From contig CAKZMZ010000124.1 in the NCBI GenBank assembly GCA_937129345.1, positions 1-41,007 on the forward strand: a stretch of 41,007 nucleotides of DNA. Direction: 5' to 3'. Below the pieces are notes generated by a model. The model ran no database searches. It was given only the letters and a program-made list of their open reading frames with translations, and had not been told where the DNA came from. Made by a program: the position numbers and the translations under genes. This document shows positions 7,748-16,599 of this stretch, piece by piece. Position 1 is the stretch's first letter. Every line of letters begins with the position of its first letter. The DNA is from an uncultured Thalassovita sp. GTDB taxonomy: Bacteria; Bacteroidota; Bacteroidia; Cytophagales; Flammeovirgaceae.

Positions 7748-9247
7748 ATGCTTAAACGTATATTTCTTTTTGTTATACTGGCACTCATAATACTGGTCGC
7801 CATACTTTTTTTCAATACTTGGAAGGTCCAAAAAAATATGCGTCAAGTAGCAGAAGTACAACTTATAGAAACAGATGATGCTGTTGTACAAAGATTTTCT
7901 GATGCCTTAAAAATACCCACTGTTTCTTATGAAAACCCCGCCGACTTCGACTCTGTTCCTTTCCTCGACTTTATCACTTTTCTTAAAAATAACTATCCAC
8001 TTACTGATTCTCTTTTAGACAAAAGAATAGTTAACCGTTTTAGCCTGCTTTACAAATGGCAAGGCAGCGATGCCTCTTTAGCGCCTGTGGTTTTTATGGG
8101 GCATATAGATGTGGTTCCTGTGGGTGCGCCAAATACTTCTCTTAAAACAGAGAAATCACCCACAGAACTTAAAAGCTCTATGAATAGCCGTTGGGATGTG
8201 GCGCCCTTTGGCGGTGAAATCAAAGACGGATTTATTTGGGGTCGCGGTGCCATTGATGATAAAATTAGTGTGATTGGCAATATAGAAACCACCGATAAAC
8301 TATTGTCTGAAGGCTACCAACCTAAAAGAACCATCTACTTCGCTTTTGGCCATGACGAGGAAATTGGCGGAAGGGCGGGCGCTGTAGAAATTGTTAAGTT
8401 GCTAAAATCTGAAAATGTATTTCCTTACTATGTAATGGACGAGGGAGGCATTATTACAGAAAACCGCATCCCGAAAATAACTGAACCAGTAGCTTTAATA
8501 GGTGTAGCAGAAAAAGGATTTATTTCAATCAAGCTCTCGGTTGATATACCTGGTGGGCATTCTTCCATGCCTAGCAAGGATTTGGCGATTGAAATTCTTT
8601 CTAAAGCCATTGTAAAATTAAGAGAAAACCGTTTCCCTGCCCAGATTACTCCACCAGTTGCACAATTTATAGATTATATTACCCCGCTTATGCCTATGCC
8701 AGAGAAGTTGGTTTTTGCCAATCGCTGGTTGTTCGAGCCAGTCTTGCTTGGTGCTTATGAGGCTTCTGATGCAGGTAATGCCACAGTAAGAACCACTACC
8801 GCGCCTACTATTTTTAAAAGTGGTTACAAAGACAATGTGCTGCCAACGCAAGCAGAAGCCACTGTTAATTTCAGGATTTTGCCCGGTAGTACTTCTGATG
8901 ATGTGGTAAACCATATTAGAAAAGTTGTGGCAGATGAGCGCATACGTATAGAAAAAGGTAGTTTTTTAAGTGAACCCTCACCCGTTTCTCCAGTAACCCA
9001 TGCAGGTTTTAAACAGATTGAGGAATGTATTTTACAGGTTTTCCCCGAGGTAACCGTTGCACCTTACTTGGTGGTGGGTGGTACTGACTCACGCTATTAT
9101 AATGAGATTTGCGAAAATATTTACCGCTTTTTACCAGTGGTTGATCCTATAGGCTTTCATGATATTAATGAAAGAATTGGTGTAGAGGATTATAAAAAAG
9201 CCTTGCAGTTTTATTATCAGTTAATCAAAGCGGCTGGGGAGCAATAA
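7748..9247 (+). CDS. M20-family metallopeptidase (PM20D1/CPS1-like carboxypeptidase)
   Basis: The 499-residue protein has an N-terminal membrane anchor (IFLFVILALIILVAILFF) followed by an M20 di-zinc peptidase domain. Likely metal ligands are His119 (GHIDVVP), the bridging Asp170 (GRGAIDDK), Glu205 with catalytic Glu204 (GHDEEIGG), Asp231 (VMDEGG), and the C-terminal His in GFHDINER. The PGGHSSMP motif marks the dimerisation domain. The length and membrane anchor fit the carboxypeptidase S/PM20D1 branch, which cleaves or forms N-acyl amino acids and dipeptides. The active domain is probably periplasmic. It starts 62 bp after the MITE-like element and converges on pfkA across a bidirectional hairpin. 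Confidence 0.9.
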   Translation: MLKRIFLFVILALIILVAILFFNTWKVQKNMRQVAEVQLIETDDAVVQRFSDALKIPTVSYENPADFDSVPFLDFITFLKNNYPLTDSLLDKRIVNRFSLLYKWQGSDASLAPVVFMGHIDVVPVGAPNTSLKTEKSPTELKSSMNSRWDVAPFGGEIKDGFIWGRGAIDDKISVIGNIETTDKLLSEGYQPKRTIYFAFGHDEEIGGRAGAVEIVKLLKSENVFPYYVMDEGGIITENRIPKITEPVALIGVAEKGFISIKLSVDIPGGHSSMPSKDLAIEILSKAIVKLRENRFPAQITPPVAQFIDYITPLMPMPEKLVFANRWLFEPVLLGAYEASDAGNATVRTTTAPTIFKSGYKDNVLPTQAEATVNFRILPGSTSDDVVNHIRKVVADERIRIEKGSFLSEPSPVSPVTHAGFKQIEECILQVFPEVTVAPYLVVGGTDSRYYNEICENIYRFLPVVDPIGFHDINERIGVEDYKKALQFYYQLIKAAGEQ

Positions 9248-9280
9248 AAATCCTCTCCCAATTAAACCTGAAGAGGATTT
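9248..9280. terminator. Bidirectional terminator-like hairpin
   Basis: A 9-bp stem, aaatcctct (9248-9256) with agaggattt (9272-9280), begins directly at the M20 peptidase stop and lies 20 bp beyond the pfkA stop. It sits between convergent genes. The stem carries its own A/T ends, so it could serve both strands. Confidence 0.6.
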
Positions 9281-9299
9281 ATCAAAACCTTCCGCTAAA

Positions 9300-10271
9300 T
9301 TAAATACTCAAGATATTGACCATTTTAATCAGGTCTTTGTTAAGAGGTTTTTTCTTATTGATGCTATCGTGAAAAGAGGTATAAACTACTTGATCATTGA
9401 TCACGCCTGCCATTACATTTTTCTTACCTTCTAGCAAACCTTCTACTGCTGCCAAGCCGAGGCGGCTGCCTAAAATGCGATCTATGGCCGTGGGTGCGCC
9501 ACCACGTTGCACGTGCCCTAAGGTAGTCATCCTGATGTCCATGTTGGGCAACATCTCTTTTGCTTTTACAGAAATGTAGTGGGCATCTCCTAAGTCTTCG
9601 CCTTCTGCCACAATAATCAAAGAAGAAGATTTTTTCCGATCCCTTCCTGCACTTAATGTATCGATCACACCCTCTATGCTATCGGGATTTTCAGGTACCA
9701 TTACCATTTCGGCACCACCGCCTATACCAGTTTGTATGGCAATGTAACCAGAGTCACGGCCCATTACCTCTACAAAAAAAACGCGGTCATGAGAGTCTGC
9801 GGTATCCCTTATTTTATCAATGGCGTCTAGCGCTGTATTCACTGCCGTATCAAAACCAATAGTGTAATCTGTGCCATAAAGGTCGTTATCAATCGTTCCC
9901 GGTACTCCGATAGTAGGAATCCCAAACTCTTTCATAAAGATTTCGGCACCAGTAAAAGTACCGTTTCCGCCAATGGCTACGAGCCCTTCAATGCCCAACT
10001 CTGTCAAATTCTTATAGGCTTTTTCTCTGCCTCTCTTTGTTCTAAACTCTTCTGAACGGGCAGATTTTAAGACCGTGCCTCCTCTTTGTATAATATTGCT
10101 TACGTCTCTAGACTCTAGCTTTTTTATATCACCGTCAATCATGCCCTTGTAACCGCGTATAATGCCGTAAACCTCAACATGATTGTAAAGTGCTGCTCTT
10201 ACTGAAGCCCTAATGGCGGCATTCATGCCTGGCGCATCACCTCCTGATGTAAGTACTGCTATTTTCTTCAA
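9300..10271 (-). CDS. pfkA: 6-phosphofructokinase
   Basis: The 323-residue protein shows all main PfkA signatures. These are TSGGDAPGMNAAIRA near the start, the catalytic PGTIDNDLYGTDYTIGFDTA (Asp128 in TIDND as general base), VMGRDSGYIA, and LGHVQRGGAPTAIDR in the substrate and PFK signature. It phosphorylates fructose 6-phosphate in glycolysis. Length matches the bacterial ATP-dependent enzyme. One residue is unusual: the nucleotide motif reads IGGNGTFTG, with Asn103 where E. coli PfkA has the Mg-binding Asp103. The following Gly104, the ATP-type marker, is kept. It is a single gene, divergent from the glycosyltransferase. Confidence 0.95.
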   Translation of the reverse strand: MKKIAVLTSGGDAPGMNAAIRASVRAALYNHVEVYGIIRGYKGMIDGDIKKLESRDVSNIIQRGGTVLKSARSEEFRTKRGREKAYKNLTELGIEGLVAIGGNGTFTGAEIFMKEFGIPTIGVPGTIDNDLYGTDYTIGFDTAVNTALDAIDKIRDTADSHDRVFFVEVMGRDSGYIAIQTGIGGGAEMVMVPENPDSIEGVIDTLSAGRDRKKSSSLIIVAEGEDLGDAHYISVKAKEMLPNMDIRMTTLGHVQRGGAPTAIDRILGSRLGLAAVEGLLEGKKNVMAGVINDQVVYTSFHDSINKKKPLNKDLIKMVNILSI

Positions 10272-10472
10272 AATATCGAACTTTTAAAACCTAATTTCTA
10301 ATGTTGTCTCAGAGAAATTTCTGATTTTGTGTAGTGTTGTTTCTTATTGTTAAGGTTACGATTGCCAACAAATTCATGGGTCGTTTATTAAATACCCCTT
10401 TCTCATTTTCTATATTTGGGTGTACAAATCTATACATTTTTATTAATATCCTTCAATTGCATATGGCTTAGT

Positions 10473-11540
10473 ATGAAAATAAAAAAAAGCAAATATAGCA
10501 TTGTAGGGTATTTGGCTATCCTGCTGTATCTACTTACTCATTTAGGTACACTTACCTTATTTCCCTTACCTTGGTATGATGAGACTTATATGGCCTCAAT
10601 AGGCAAGGCTTTTTTAGAAACTGGCAAGTTTACCAAAACCTTGGCCTATTATACTGATGTACCTAAAGTAGATCTTAGGTATGGCCCGCTCTATTTTTTT
10701 GTAGTAGCTCCAGTTTTTAAATTTTTAGGATTTGGTATCTTCCAATATCGCCTTATTTCCTTAGTATTTGGCTTTGTAACTCTGTGGCTCACTTTTAAAA
10801 TTTATTATGCTGAAGAAAAAAATAAAATAAATGCTAATGCCATAGTTATTTTTCTTGCTTTAGACTCCTTTTATTTCAGATGCATGCACGAAGGCCGCAT
10901 GGATTTAATGGCCTCTGGTTTTATGCTAAGTGCCAGTATAATGTTGCTCAGTGTCTTGAGAACAACAGATAAAAAAAAAGTCGTAATAAAGCTGATATTT
11001 GCTGGAGTATTGTCTGCCCTAGCTTTATTGACTTCGCCACGTTTAGGTTATTCTTTGCCTTTTATAGGTATTTATTTGCTTATACATTTTTTACGGTACA
11101 AGCCAAGATACACCTTGGTCGGTGCCTTTAGCTTTATAATACCTCTTTTCTTGCTTTACTCATTATGGATTTTTTACGCCTTTGGCAGTTATGTCAATTT
11201 TATCGAGTTCTACAAAGAGAACCTTGGTTATACAAGACTTAACGGCTATCCATTTTATATTCCCAAACAGCAAACCCCTTTGCTCCTATTTACTTTTATG
11301 GCTGTAATAATCGGTGTAATAAGGCATAAAACAGCCTTTTTCTCGCCTTTGGTTATTTGGTCTTTACTGCACATTGCTGCTTTTTACTTAATAGTTTACG
11401 ATAATGGACCTTATGCTTCTCTGATTTTTCCCTACCTGTACATTTTATTATTTGTTCAAATCAGCCCTAACGATTGGAGTTTTTTGAGGAAAACCATTGG
11501 TTTTGAAAAAGGTCAACGACTTGATACTCAAAAAAAATAA
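10473..11540 (+). CDS. GT-C-type membrane glycosyltransferase (PMT/ArnT-like)
   Basis: I choose the ATG at 10473 (MKIKKSKYSIVG, 355 residues) because extending upstream would need a TTG at 10416 and adds an odd cysteine-containing stretch. The protein has eight or more membrane spans. In the first periplasmic loop lies PWYDETYMASIGKAFLETGKF, the Asp-Glu catalytic motif of GT-C enzymes using polyprenyl-phosphate sugars. A TSPRLGYSLPFIGIYLLIHF segment follows, as in PMT_2/GT39-like families. It likely transfers a sugar to a lipid or protein outside the inner membrane. It is shorter than ArnT (about 550 residues) and lacks a large C-terminal domain. Donor and acceptor are unknown. Confidence 0.7.
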   Translation: MKIKKSKYSIVGYLAILLYLLTHLGTLTLFPLPWYDETYMASIGKAFLETGKFTKTLAYYTDVPKVDLRYGPLYFFVVAPVFKFLGFGIFQYRLISLVFGFVTLWLTFKIYYAEEKNKINANAIVIFLALDSFYFRCMHEGRMDLMASGFMLSASIMLLSVLRTTDKKKVVIKLIFAGVLSALALLTSPRLGYSLPFIGIYLLIHFLRYKPRYTLVGAFSFIIPLFLLYSLWIFYAFGSYVNFIEFYKENLGYTRLNGYPFYIPKQQTPLLLFTFMAVIIGVIRHKTAFFSPLVIWSLLHIAAFYLIVYDNGPYASLIFPYLYILLFVQISPNDWSFLRKTIGFEKGQRLDTQKK

Positions 11541-11651
11541 TAATGAAAATCTTAACAAGGCTCTCATAAAAAGTAGTTTACAATTGCATACATTTTTAAT
11601 ATAAAAAGTGTTAGTAATTAGAATCGATTCCTACAAAAGGCTTTTTTTGAT

Positions 11652-12197
11652 ATGAAACTTTTTTCACTGTTTATTTTTCAGCTTTTTTTATTCTCATTCA
11701 GTTTATTGTCTCAGCATCCTCCTATAGATTGGAGCCCCGAAAAAAAATTGAGCTGGGATGATTTTAAAGCAGCACCAACGGGTAAAATGTTTGAAGCTGC
11801 CAAAAGCGAGTTTGAAATTAAGTTTAAGTACCAAGGCGCATACAAAGAAGGTAAGCTGGTTTTTAGCTTTGATGTAATGCCACAATTTATACCTGAAGAA
11901 TCTTGGTACAATCAAGAACGCGCTACTCATGAGCTGCTTATGCACGAACAGCTACATTTTGACATCACAGAACTTTTTGCCAGAAAAATGCGCAAAAGAT
12001 TCCGAGAAACCACTTTTAGCGAAGATAGTTACGATAGCGAGATCAAAGCGCTTTACGTAAAAACCATGACAGAGCTAAAAAACTATAGGTCGGTTTACAA
12101 TAGCGAAACATTTTTTGGTGCCAAACTAGATAAGCAATTGCAGTGGAATGACAAAGTGGCCAAGACGCTTAACGAATTATCTGCTTATATCAAATAG
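11652..12197 (+). CDS. DUF922-like secreted HEXXH protein
   Basis: The 181-residue protein has a signal peptide (MKLFSLFIFQLFLFSFSLLS). A W-S-x-x-K-x-L-x-W-x-D-F region follows (IDWSPEKKLSWDDFKA, residues 25-40). The presumed metal site is LLMHEQLHFDITELFARKM: His98-Glu99-xx-His102, with FDI following. This arrangement matches DUF922, a family of predicted secreted zinc-dependent proteases with no well-characterised member. It ends only 4 bp from the convergent sbcD stop, leaving no room for a terminator between them. Substrate unknown. Confidence 0.7.
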   Translation: MKLFSLFIFQLFLFSFSLLSQHPPIDWSPEKKLSWDDFKAAPTGKMFEAAKSEFEIKFKYQGAYKEGKLVFSFDVMPQFIPEESWYNQERATHELLMHEQLHFDITELFARKMRKRFRETTFSEDSYDSEIKALYVKTMTELKNYRSVYNSETFFGAKLDKQLQWNDKVAKTLNELSAYIK

Positions 12198-12201
12198 TTA
12201 T

Positions 12202-13416
12202 TCATTCCTCTTGGTTTAGCACTTCTTTTAATAATGCCTTAAGGTCTTCATTTAAGGGTTTGTCGTGCTTTTGATGAAAATATCTTTCGAATAAATCCTC
12301 AATGTTTTCTTGCAAATTGGTTTGCTTTTGTTGCTCACCAACATTTTTAGTTTGAATTTCTGGAATAATACCGATGATTGCTTTGTGGGCCTCATAGAGC
12401 TCCCTTTTGATTTGGGCAGTCAAAAAAGAATCGCTTTTTAAAGTGATTTCCACAAAAGTATCTTGGTTTTGGCTCAACCAATCTATGGCACTTGCCACAC
12501 TTTCGAACCTTTTGCGGTGCAATCTCTTGCCCGCATTTATGGCTTCTTTTTTTACTTTAACCTTTTCGCCCGCTTTTGTCTCTATTATGCTCACATATTT
12601 TTGCTGTTCAGTCTCGCTTAAACTGTACTCTAATAAACTTCCGCTATAGATTACAGGAGGCTCTTCTACTTTTGCTAAATTGTGAAATCTGTGTAAATGA
12701 CCTAATGCAGTATAGTCTATTTGAGAGGGAATATCAGAAGTGTAGATTGGTTGGGCACCTCCTACGTGCACCACTGAGCGCTCATCCTCAGGTTCTTTCA
12801 ATGCGTCTTTGCCATTGGTTACAAATAAATGGGCTACCAAGAGATTTACGCCACTTTTATCGCAGTATTTATCTGCAAGCTTTTGCCATTTCTCTGATAA
12901 GATATTTCTAAAGGTCTGATGCGAATCTTGAGTACCAAAAAAAGACTTTAGTCTTGCTTCATTTGCATAGGGCGTGGTAATGAGCCTTAAAAGCTCTTTG
13001 GTTTTGGGGAGCCTTAACTCTAAAAAACCATGATCGGATCGGGTAACCTCTATTCCCGAAGGCAACTTAAAAACAGGTACTTTAGAGTCTGGATAGCCAG
13101 AAAAAATAATTCCACACTCTCTTGCTAAAGGGTCGGGCGCCTCTATTCTATCTGCTGAATCGTGATTGCCTGCAATTGCTATTACCGGTCTTTTGCCATT
13201 ATTTGCCAATCTATGCAGCGTTCTGTAAAGAAGCTCTATGGCCTCATTGGGCGGATTAAACGTATCATACAAATCACCTGCTATCAACACTACATCCACG
13301 TTTTCCTTTTCAACTATATCGCAAATTTCATTAAGTACTTGACGCTGTTCATCTAACCTATTAAAGTCGTTTAATTTTTTACCCAAGTGCCAATCTGCTG
13401 TATGTAGTATTCTCAT
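12202..13416 (-). CDS. sbcD: Exonuclease subunit SbcD
   Basis: The 404-residue protein starts MRILHTADWHLGKKL. I use the ATG at 13416 rather than a TTG three codons earlier, because it gives the canonical N-terminus and sits 5 bp after the guaD stop. The metallophosphoesterase ligands are complete: Asp8 and His10 (DWHLG), Asp48 (GDLYD), Asn84-His85 (GNHD), and a later ALGHLHRF. SbcD (Mre11 family) works with the ATPase SbcC to process hairpins and blocked DNA ends. sbcC normally follows directly, but here the next gene is the convergent DUF922-like gene, so SbcC must be encoded elsewhere. guaD is upstream on the same strand. Confidence 0.92.
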   Translation of the reverse strand: MRILHTADWHLGKKLNDFNRLDEQRQVLNEICDIVEKENVDVVLIAGDLYDTFNPPNEAIELLYRTLHRLANNGKRPVIAIAGNHDSADRIEAPDPLARECGIIFSGYPDSKVPVFKLPSGIEVTRSDHGFLELRLPKTKELLRLITTPYANEARLKSFFGTQDSHQTFRNILSEKWQKLADKYCDKSGVNLLVAHLFVTNGKDALKEPEDERSVVHVGGAQPIYTSDIPSQIDYTALGHLHRFHNLAKVEEPPVIYSGSLLEYSLSETEQQKYVSIIETKAGEKVKVKKEAINAGKRLHRKRFESVASAIDWLSQNQDTFVEITLKSDSFLTAQIKRELYEAHKAIIGIIPEIQTKNVGEQQKQTNLQENIEDLFERYFHQKHDKPLNEDLKALLKEVLNQEE

Positions 13417-13421
13417 GATAA

Positions 13422-13901
13422 TCAATATTCGGTTTTATCTTCTTTCTGTTCCCACAATTTAAAAACCTCTAGCGCAATATCCCTACCTTTCTGTAGGGTT
13501 TTTATGCTCCTTTTTCCCATTGGCAGTTTCAATTCCTCATAAATAAACTGGTCATCGAAACCGATGGCTTTGGCATCTTCTTTAGTACAAGCATAAATTA
13601 ATTGGGCTGGTCTTGCCCAATAAATGGCTCCTAAGCACATGGGGCATGGCTCACAAGATGCATAAATTGTACAACCTGACAACTGAAATGAGTTGAGTGC
13701 CTTGCACGCATTTCTTATGGCAACTATTTCTGCATGGGCAGTGGGATCGTTTTGAGAAGTTACCATATTGCAGCCCTCGCCGATTATCGCTCCATTTTTT
13801 ACAATGATTGCTCCGAACGGCCCCCCCTTACCACTTTCAATACCCTGTTTTGCCAATTTTACCGCCTTGGTTATGTAATATGTATGATTATAGATTTCCA
13901 C
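13422..13901 (-). CDS. guaD: Guanine deaminase (cytidine-deaminase fold)
   Basis: The 159-residue protein has the zinc-deaminase motifs THAE-type PTAHAEIVAIR (His56, catalytic Glu58) and PCPMC (Cys86, Cys89). The blocks GGPFGAIIVK, NDPTAHAE, SCEPCPMCLGAIYWARP and GFDDQFIYEEL resemble Bacillus subtilis GuaD strongly, more than TadA. GuaD converts guanine to xanthine and ammonia. It is cytosolic. It is followed by sbcD after 5 bp, so the two are probably co-transcribed. Upstream lies the terminator of the small membrane gene, so guaD must have its own promoter between about 13902 and 13950. Confidence 0.88.
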   Translation of the reverse strand: MEIYNHTYYITKAVKLAKQGIESGKGGPFGAIIVKNGAIIGEGCNMVTSQNDPTAHAEIVAIRNACKALNSFQLSGCTIYASCEPCPMCLGAIYWARPAQLIYACTKEDAKAIGFDDQFIYEELKLPMGKRSIKTLQKGRDIALEVFKLWEQKEDKTEY

Positions 13902-13953
13902 CTATTAAATGATATTTATGCTAATAAGAAAAAATACAATGTTCTAAATTAAA

Positions 13954-13984
13954 AAAGGCTACCTAATAAATTAAGGTAGCCTTT
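13954..13984 (-). terminator. Rho-independent terminator
   Basis: An 11-bp perfect stem, aaaggctacct (13954-13964) with aggtagccttt (13974-13984), has a 9-base loop. On the minus strand it is followed by a run of T (plus-strand aaa at 13951-13953 extending the tract). It terminates the transcript of the small membrane protein at 14025-14261 and insulates guaD. Confidence 0.85.
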
Positions 13985-14024
13985 AAGGTATTACATTTTC
14001 GGTTAAATAATCAAGTTATATCTT

Positions 14025-14261
14025 TTATCTGTTATAAGATATTTCAGTATTTACCTGCTTATTCAATTTATCGATTTTTTCTGCTGTAAAACTAAACATA
14101 AAAAAATCGAAAGATAAGATTGAAAGTACAATTAGCGAACCTGCTAAATACCCTTTTACTGGAGTGAGGTACTGTAAAAACTTGTTGTAAAGGTATAAAA
14201 CCAATGCCACAGAGGACACCAATAAATAGATTGAAATAAAAATTTGTAGTGTTAAGATCAT
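14025..14261 (-). CDS. Small two-helix membrane protein
   Basis: This 78-residue protein has two hydrophobic helices: LQIFISIYLLVSSVALVLYLY (about 5-25) and GYLAGSLIVLSILSFDFFMFSF (about 37-58). They are joined by a short FLQYLTPVK loop, with a polar tail (TAEKIDKLNKQVNTEISYNR). I do not recognise a family. Its own terminator follows, and the codon pattern is coherent, which supports a real gene. The ATG at 14261 is the only good start. Confidence 0.6.
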   Translation of the reverse strand: MILTLQIFISIYLLVSSVALVLYLYNKFLQYLTPVKGYLAGSLIVLSILSFDFFMFSFTAEKIDKLNKQVNTEISYNR

Positions 14262-14398
14262 CGCTTTAATAATTTGATAGTTAAAAAACTGTATTTTGTT
14301 AGTCTGTTATCGCTCCAAAATAACTAGCCGTTTACAATCTTAGTATATATTGTTATGTAAGCTGTAAGCTTATGATGTAAAATATAATTTTATCAAAA

Positions 14399-15784
14399 TC
14401 AATTTAATCCATACTTATCTAATAGATAGATAAGAGAGGTCATGGCAGCAGCACCCAATTGCAACTCTTTTTTATTTACTTGCTCAAAGGTATCATTTGC
14501 AGCATGGTGGTAATCAAAATACCTTTGAGAATCTGGTCTAAAGCCAATTAAAGTAACCTCTTGCGCTTTTAATGGGCTGATATCAGCACCGCCTCCACCT
14601 TTCTCAAACTCATAGATTTTATAGGGTTTGAATAAAGGGCTCCAACCTGCAATTTTCTCTACTATGTTTTCATTGCCATCTATACTAAAACCTTTTGGCG
14701 TAAAACCACCTGAATCTGACTCCATGGCCGCCAAATGTTTCTCATTATTCTTTTGAGCGAGTTCTGCGTATTTTCTACCGCCCCTTAAGCCGTTCTCTTC
14801 ATTCATGAACATAACTGCGCGTATGCTGCGCTTAGGTTTTATTCCTAAGGCTTTAAGTACTCTTAAAACCTCAATAGATTGCACGCAGCCGGTGCCATCG
14901 TCATGGGCACCTTCTGCCAAATCCCATGAATCTAAATGGCCACCTACCACTATAAACTCATCGGAAAATTCACTACCATTGATTTGCCCGACTACATTGT
15001 AAGAAAGTTTTTCTTCTAACATTTGGCAGTGCGTCTCAAAATAAAATTTCAGATCTTGATCATCTTTTAACAAGCTGCTGAGTAAATCTGCATCTTTGGT
15101 ACCTATGGCAATAGCTGGAATTTGCGGCACATTGAGTGCGTAACTGAGACTGCCGGTATGTGGTAAGTTATCTGATGAAGTGGTAACTGAGCGAACTACT
15201 GCTCCTATGGCTCCGTATTTGGCCGCTTCTGACGGCCCGCTACCTCTTTGGTTTACTGCACCACCATAAGCTTGAAAGGTTTGTATCACTGTTGGATCCA
15301 TCGGTCTATTGAAAAACACGATTTTTCCCTCTACGTTTTCTCTACCCAAATTGGCCAATTCTCCAAAATCTTTTACTTCAACTACTTGAGCTAATACGCC
15401 GTCAGGGCCGGTTCCCACTGAATTTCCTAAGGCACAAACCGCTACATTAAAACTACCTAACTTGTTGGAGTTGATTACCCTTCCGATTTCTTTCCTTCCT
15501 CTTTGCCAATGAGGCACCATCACTTCTTGTAGAAATACCGTATCGAAACCGTAGTTTTCCATTACCTGCTTGCTCCACTCTACTGCAGCAGCGGCTTGGG
15601 GAGAGCCACTCAATCTGCCCCCAATCTGTTTGGTTAAATACCTTAAGTTCTCATAGCAGGCATCGCTAGTAAGTATTTCATCAAAAATACTTTCTATTAC
15701 CGCATCATCTTTTTGAGCGTGTACATTAGCCAAAAAGCCAAAACAAATTGTAAACAGAAACAGCCTCAGATAATAGTTCATCAA
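14399..15784 (-). CDS. M28-family zinc peptidase with PA insert (carboxypeptidase Q-like)
   Basis: The 461-residue protein has a signal peptide (to about VHAQ, residue 24) and a PA domain in the middle (roughly 120-240, DGVLAQVVEV to KYGAIGAVVRS). The M28 catalytic domain has ligands His283 (GGHLDSWD), Asp295 (GAHDDGTG), catalytic Glu329 and ligand Glu330 (MNEENG), Asp357 (ESDSGGF), and the C-terminal His in YFDYHHAANDTFE. It resembles plasma glutamate carboxypeptidase/CPQ and bacterial aminopeptidases. It likely degrades peptides in the periplasm or outside. Met1 and Met2 are adjacent, so the start is uncertain by one codon. It may share a transcript with the DUF3299-like gene upstream (96-bp gap). 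Confidence 0.9.
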   Translation of the reverse strand: MMNYYLRLFLFTICFGFLANVHAQKDDAVIESIFDEILTSDACYENLRYLTKQIGGRLSGSPQAAAAVEWSKQVMENYGFDTVFLQEVMVPHWQRGRKEIGRVINSNKLGSFNVAVCALGNSVGTGPDGVLAQVVEVKDFGELANLGRENVEGKIVFFNRPMDPTVIQTFQAYGGAVNQRGSGPSEAAKYGAIGAVVRSVTTSSDNLPHTGSLSYALNVPQIPAIAIGTKDADLLSSLLKDDQDLKFYFETHCQMLEEKLSYNVVGQINGSEFSDEFIVVGGHLDSWDLAEGAHDDGTGCVQSIEVLRVLKALGIKPKRSIRAVMFMNEENGLRGGRKYAELAQKNNEKHLAAMESDSGGFTPKGFSIDGNENIVEKIAGWSPLFKPYKIYEFEKGGGGADISPLKAQEVTLIGFRPDSQRYFDYHHAANDTFEQVNKKELQLGAAAMTSLIYLLDKYGLN

Positions 15785-15830
15785 AATATTTTATCTTCCT
15801 AATAAAATGAACTTTGTTAATGAATTTAAA

Positions 15831-15838
15831 CAAATATA
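15831..15838 (-). promoter_or_regulatory. Candidate -7 box before the M28 peptidase
   Basis: On the minus strand the sequence tatatttg matches the Bacteroidota -7 consensus TAnnTTTG exactly, about 46 bp before the M28 start. No convincing TTTG -33 box is seen at the usual distance, so this is tentative. Confidence 0.3.
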
Positions 15839-15880
15839 ATTATTATTATTAGAATTTGCACTTATCTAAGCCTACAAAAC

Positions 15881-16348
15881 TTATTTTTCTATTAATTCTG
15901 CCTCATGCAACAGATACATCAATTGCTCAGGATCTTCTTCGTTCGCATAGAACTTTCCTTGTATCCATATAGGATCATCGGTAAATTCTATATGGTTTTT
16001 AGAATGCACCTCTATCACAGTTTCAGGACCTGCACCTCCACAAAAAAAGCAAATATTAAAGGGCAGCGAAGAAAGTACGAATCTATTTTTTCCTGTAAGC
16101 TCGTCTAAAGGGACCATAAAACCTTTTAAAATTATCTGCTTACCTTCAAGAGATTTTACCTTTTTACCAAATATGGGATATGTGATATTGAAGCCGGTAC
16201 TCTCCTCTGTTCGGTTTTTATAGGTAACATCCTCTAGGTCTTTCCAATAGTTTGGTTGGGCAGAGGCCGATCCAGATAAAAAAATACCAATTATAATGGT
16301 TGCTACTTTAAATACTTTTCGTGGTTTAGAACTGAAGTATTCTATCAT
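15881..16348 (-). CDS. DUF3299-like secreted protein
   Basis: The 155-residue protein has an N-terminal signal (FKVATIIIGIFLSGSASAQ). A compact beta-rich domain follows, with KQIILKGFMVPLDE, LSSLPFNICFFCGGAGPETVIEV and WIQGKFYANEEDPEQLMYLLHEAEL. The CFFCGGAGPE pattern (paired cysteines, then GPE) and the KGFMVPL/WIQGKF strands are characteristic of DUF3299 proteins, likely OB-fold-like periplasmic proteins of unknown role. The CxxC could bind metal or form a disulfide. It lies upstream of the M28 peptidase on the same strand. Confidence 0.7.
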   Translation of the reverse strand: MIEYFSSKPRKVFKVATIIIGIFLSGSASAQPNYWKDLEDVTYKNRTEESTGFNITYPIFGKKVKSLEGKQIILKGFMVPLDELTGKNRFVLSSLPFNICFFCGGAGPETVIEVHSKNHIEFTDDPIWIQGKFYANEEDPEQLMYLLHEAELIEK

Positions 16349-16599
16349 GGTATATGTAAATTGAAATTGTAATGTCTAATTTTATTGACTTAATGCAAGA
16401 GACAATAAGGTTTTAGAAAAAAGCCTTTTATGGCGCAAGCAAACTTTTTTTAGAAATTTTAGCCTTATGCAAAACCTTGCTTATGATTGTAAAACTATCC
16501 CGAAAGCATAATTTTACTTTTTTAGAAATCACCATTGCAAAGCATCTAAAAGCTTAAAAGGATATTTCTCGAAGATAAAGAAAATATAATTATACCATT

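Noticed and set aside
10416-10472. TTG-initiated extension of the GT-C glycosyltransferase.
   Set aside because: A good ATG follows at 10473 with a basic pre-helix segment typical of membrane protein starts.
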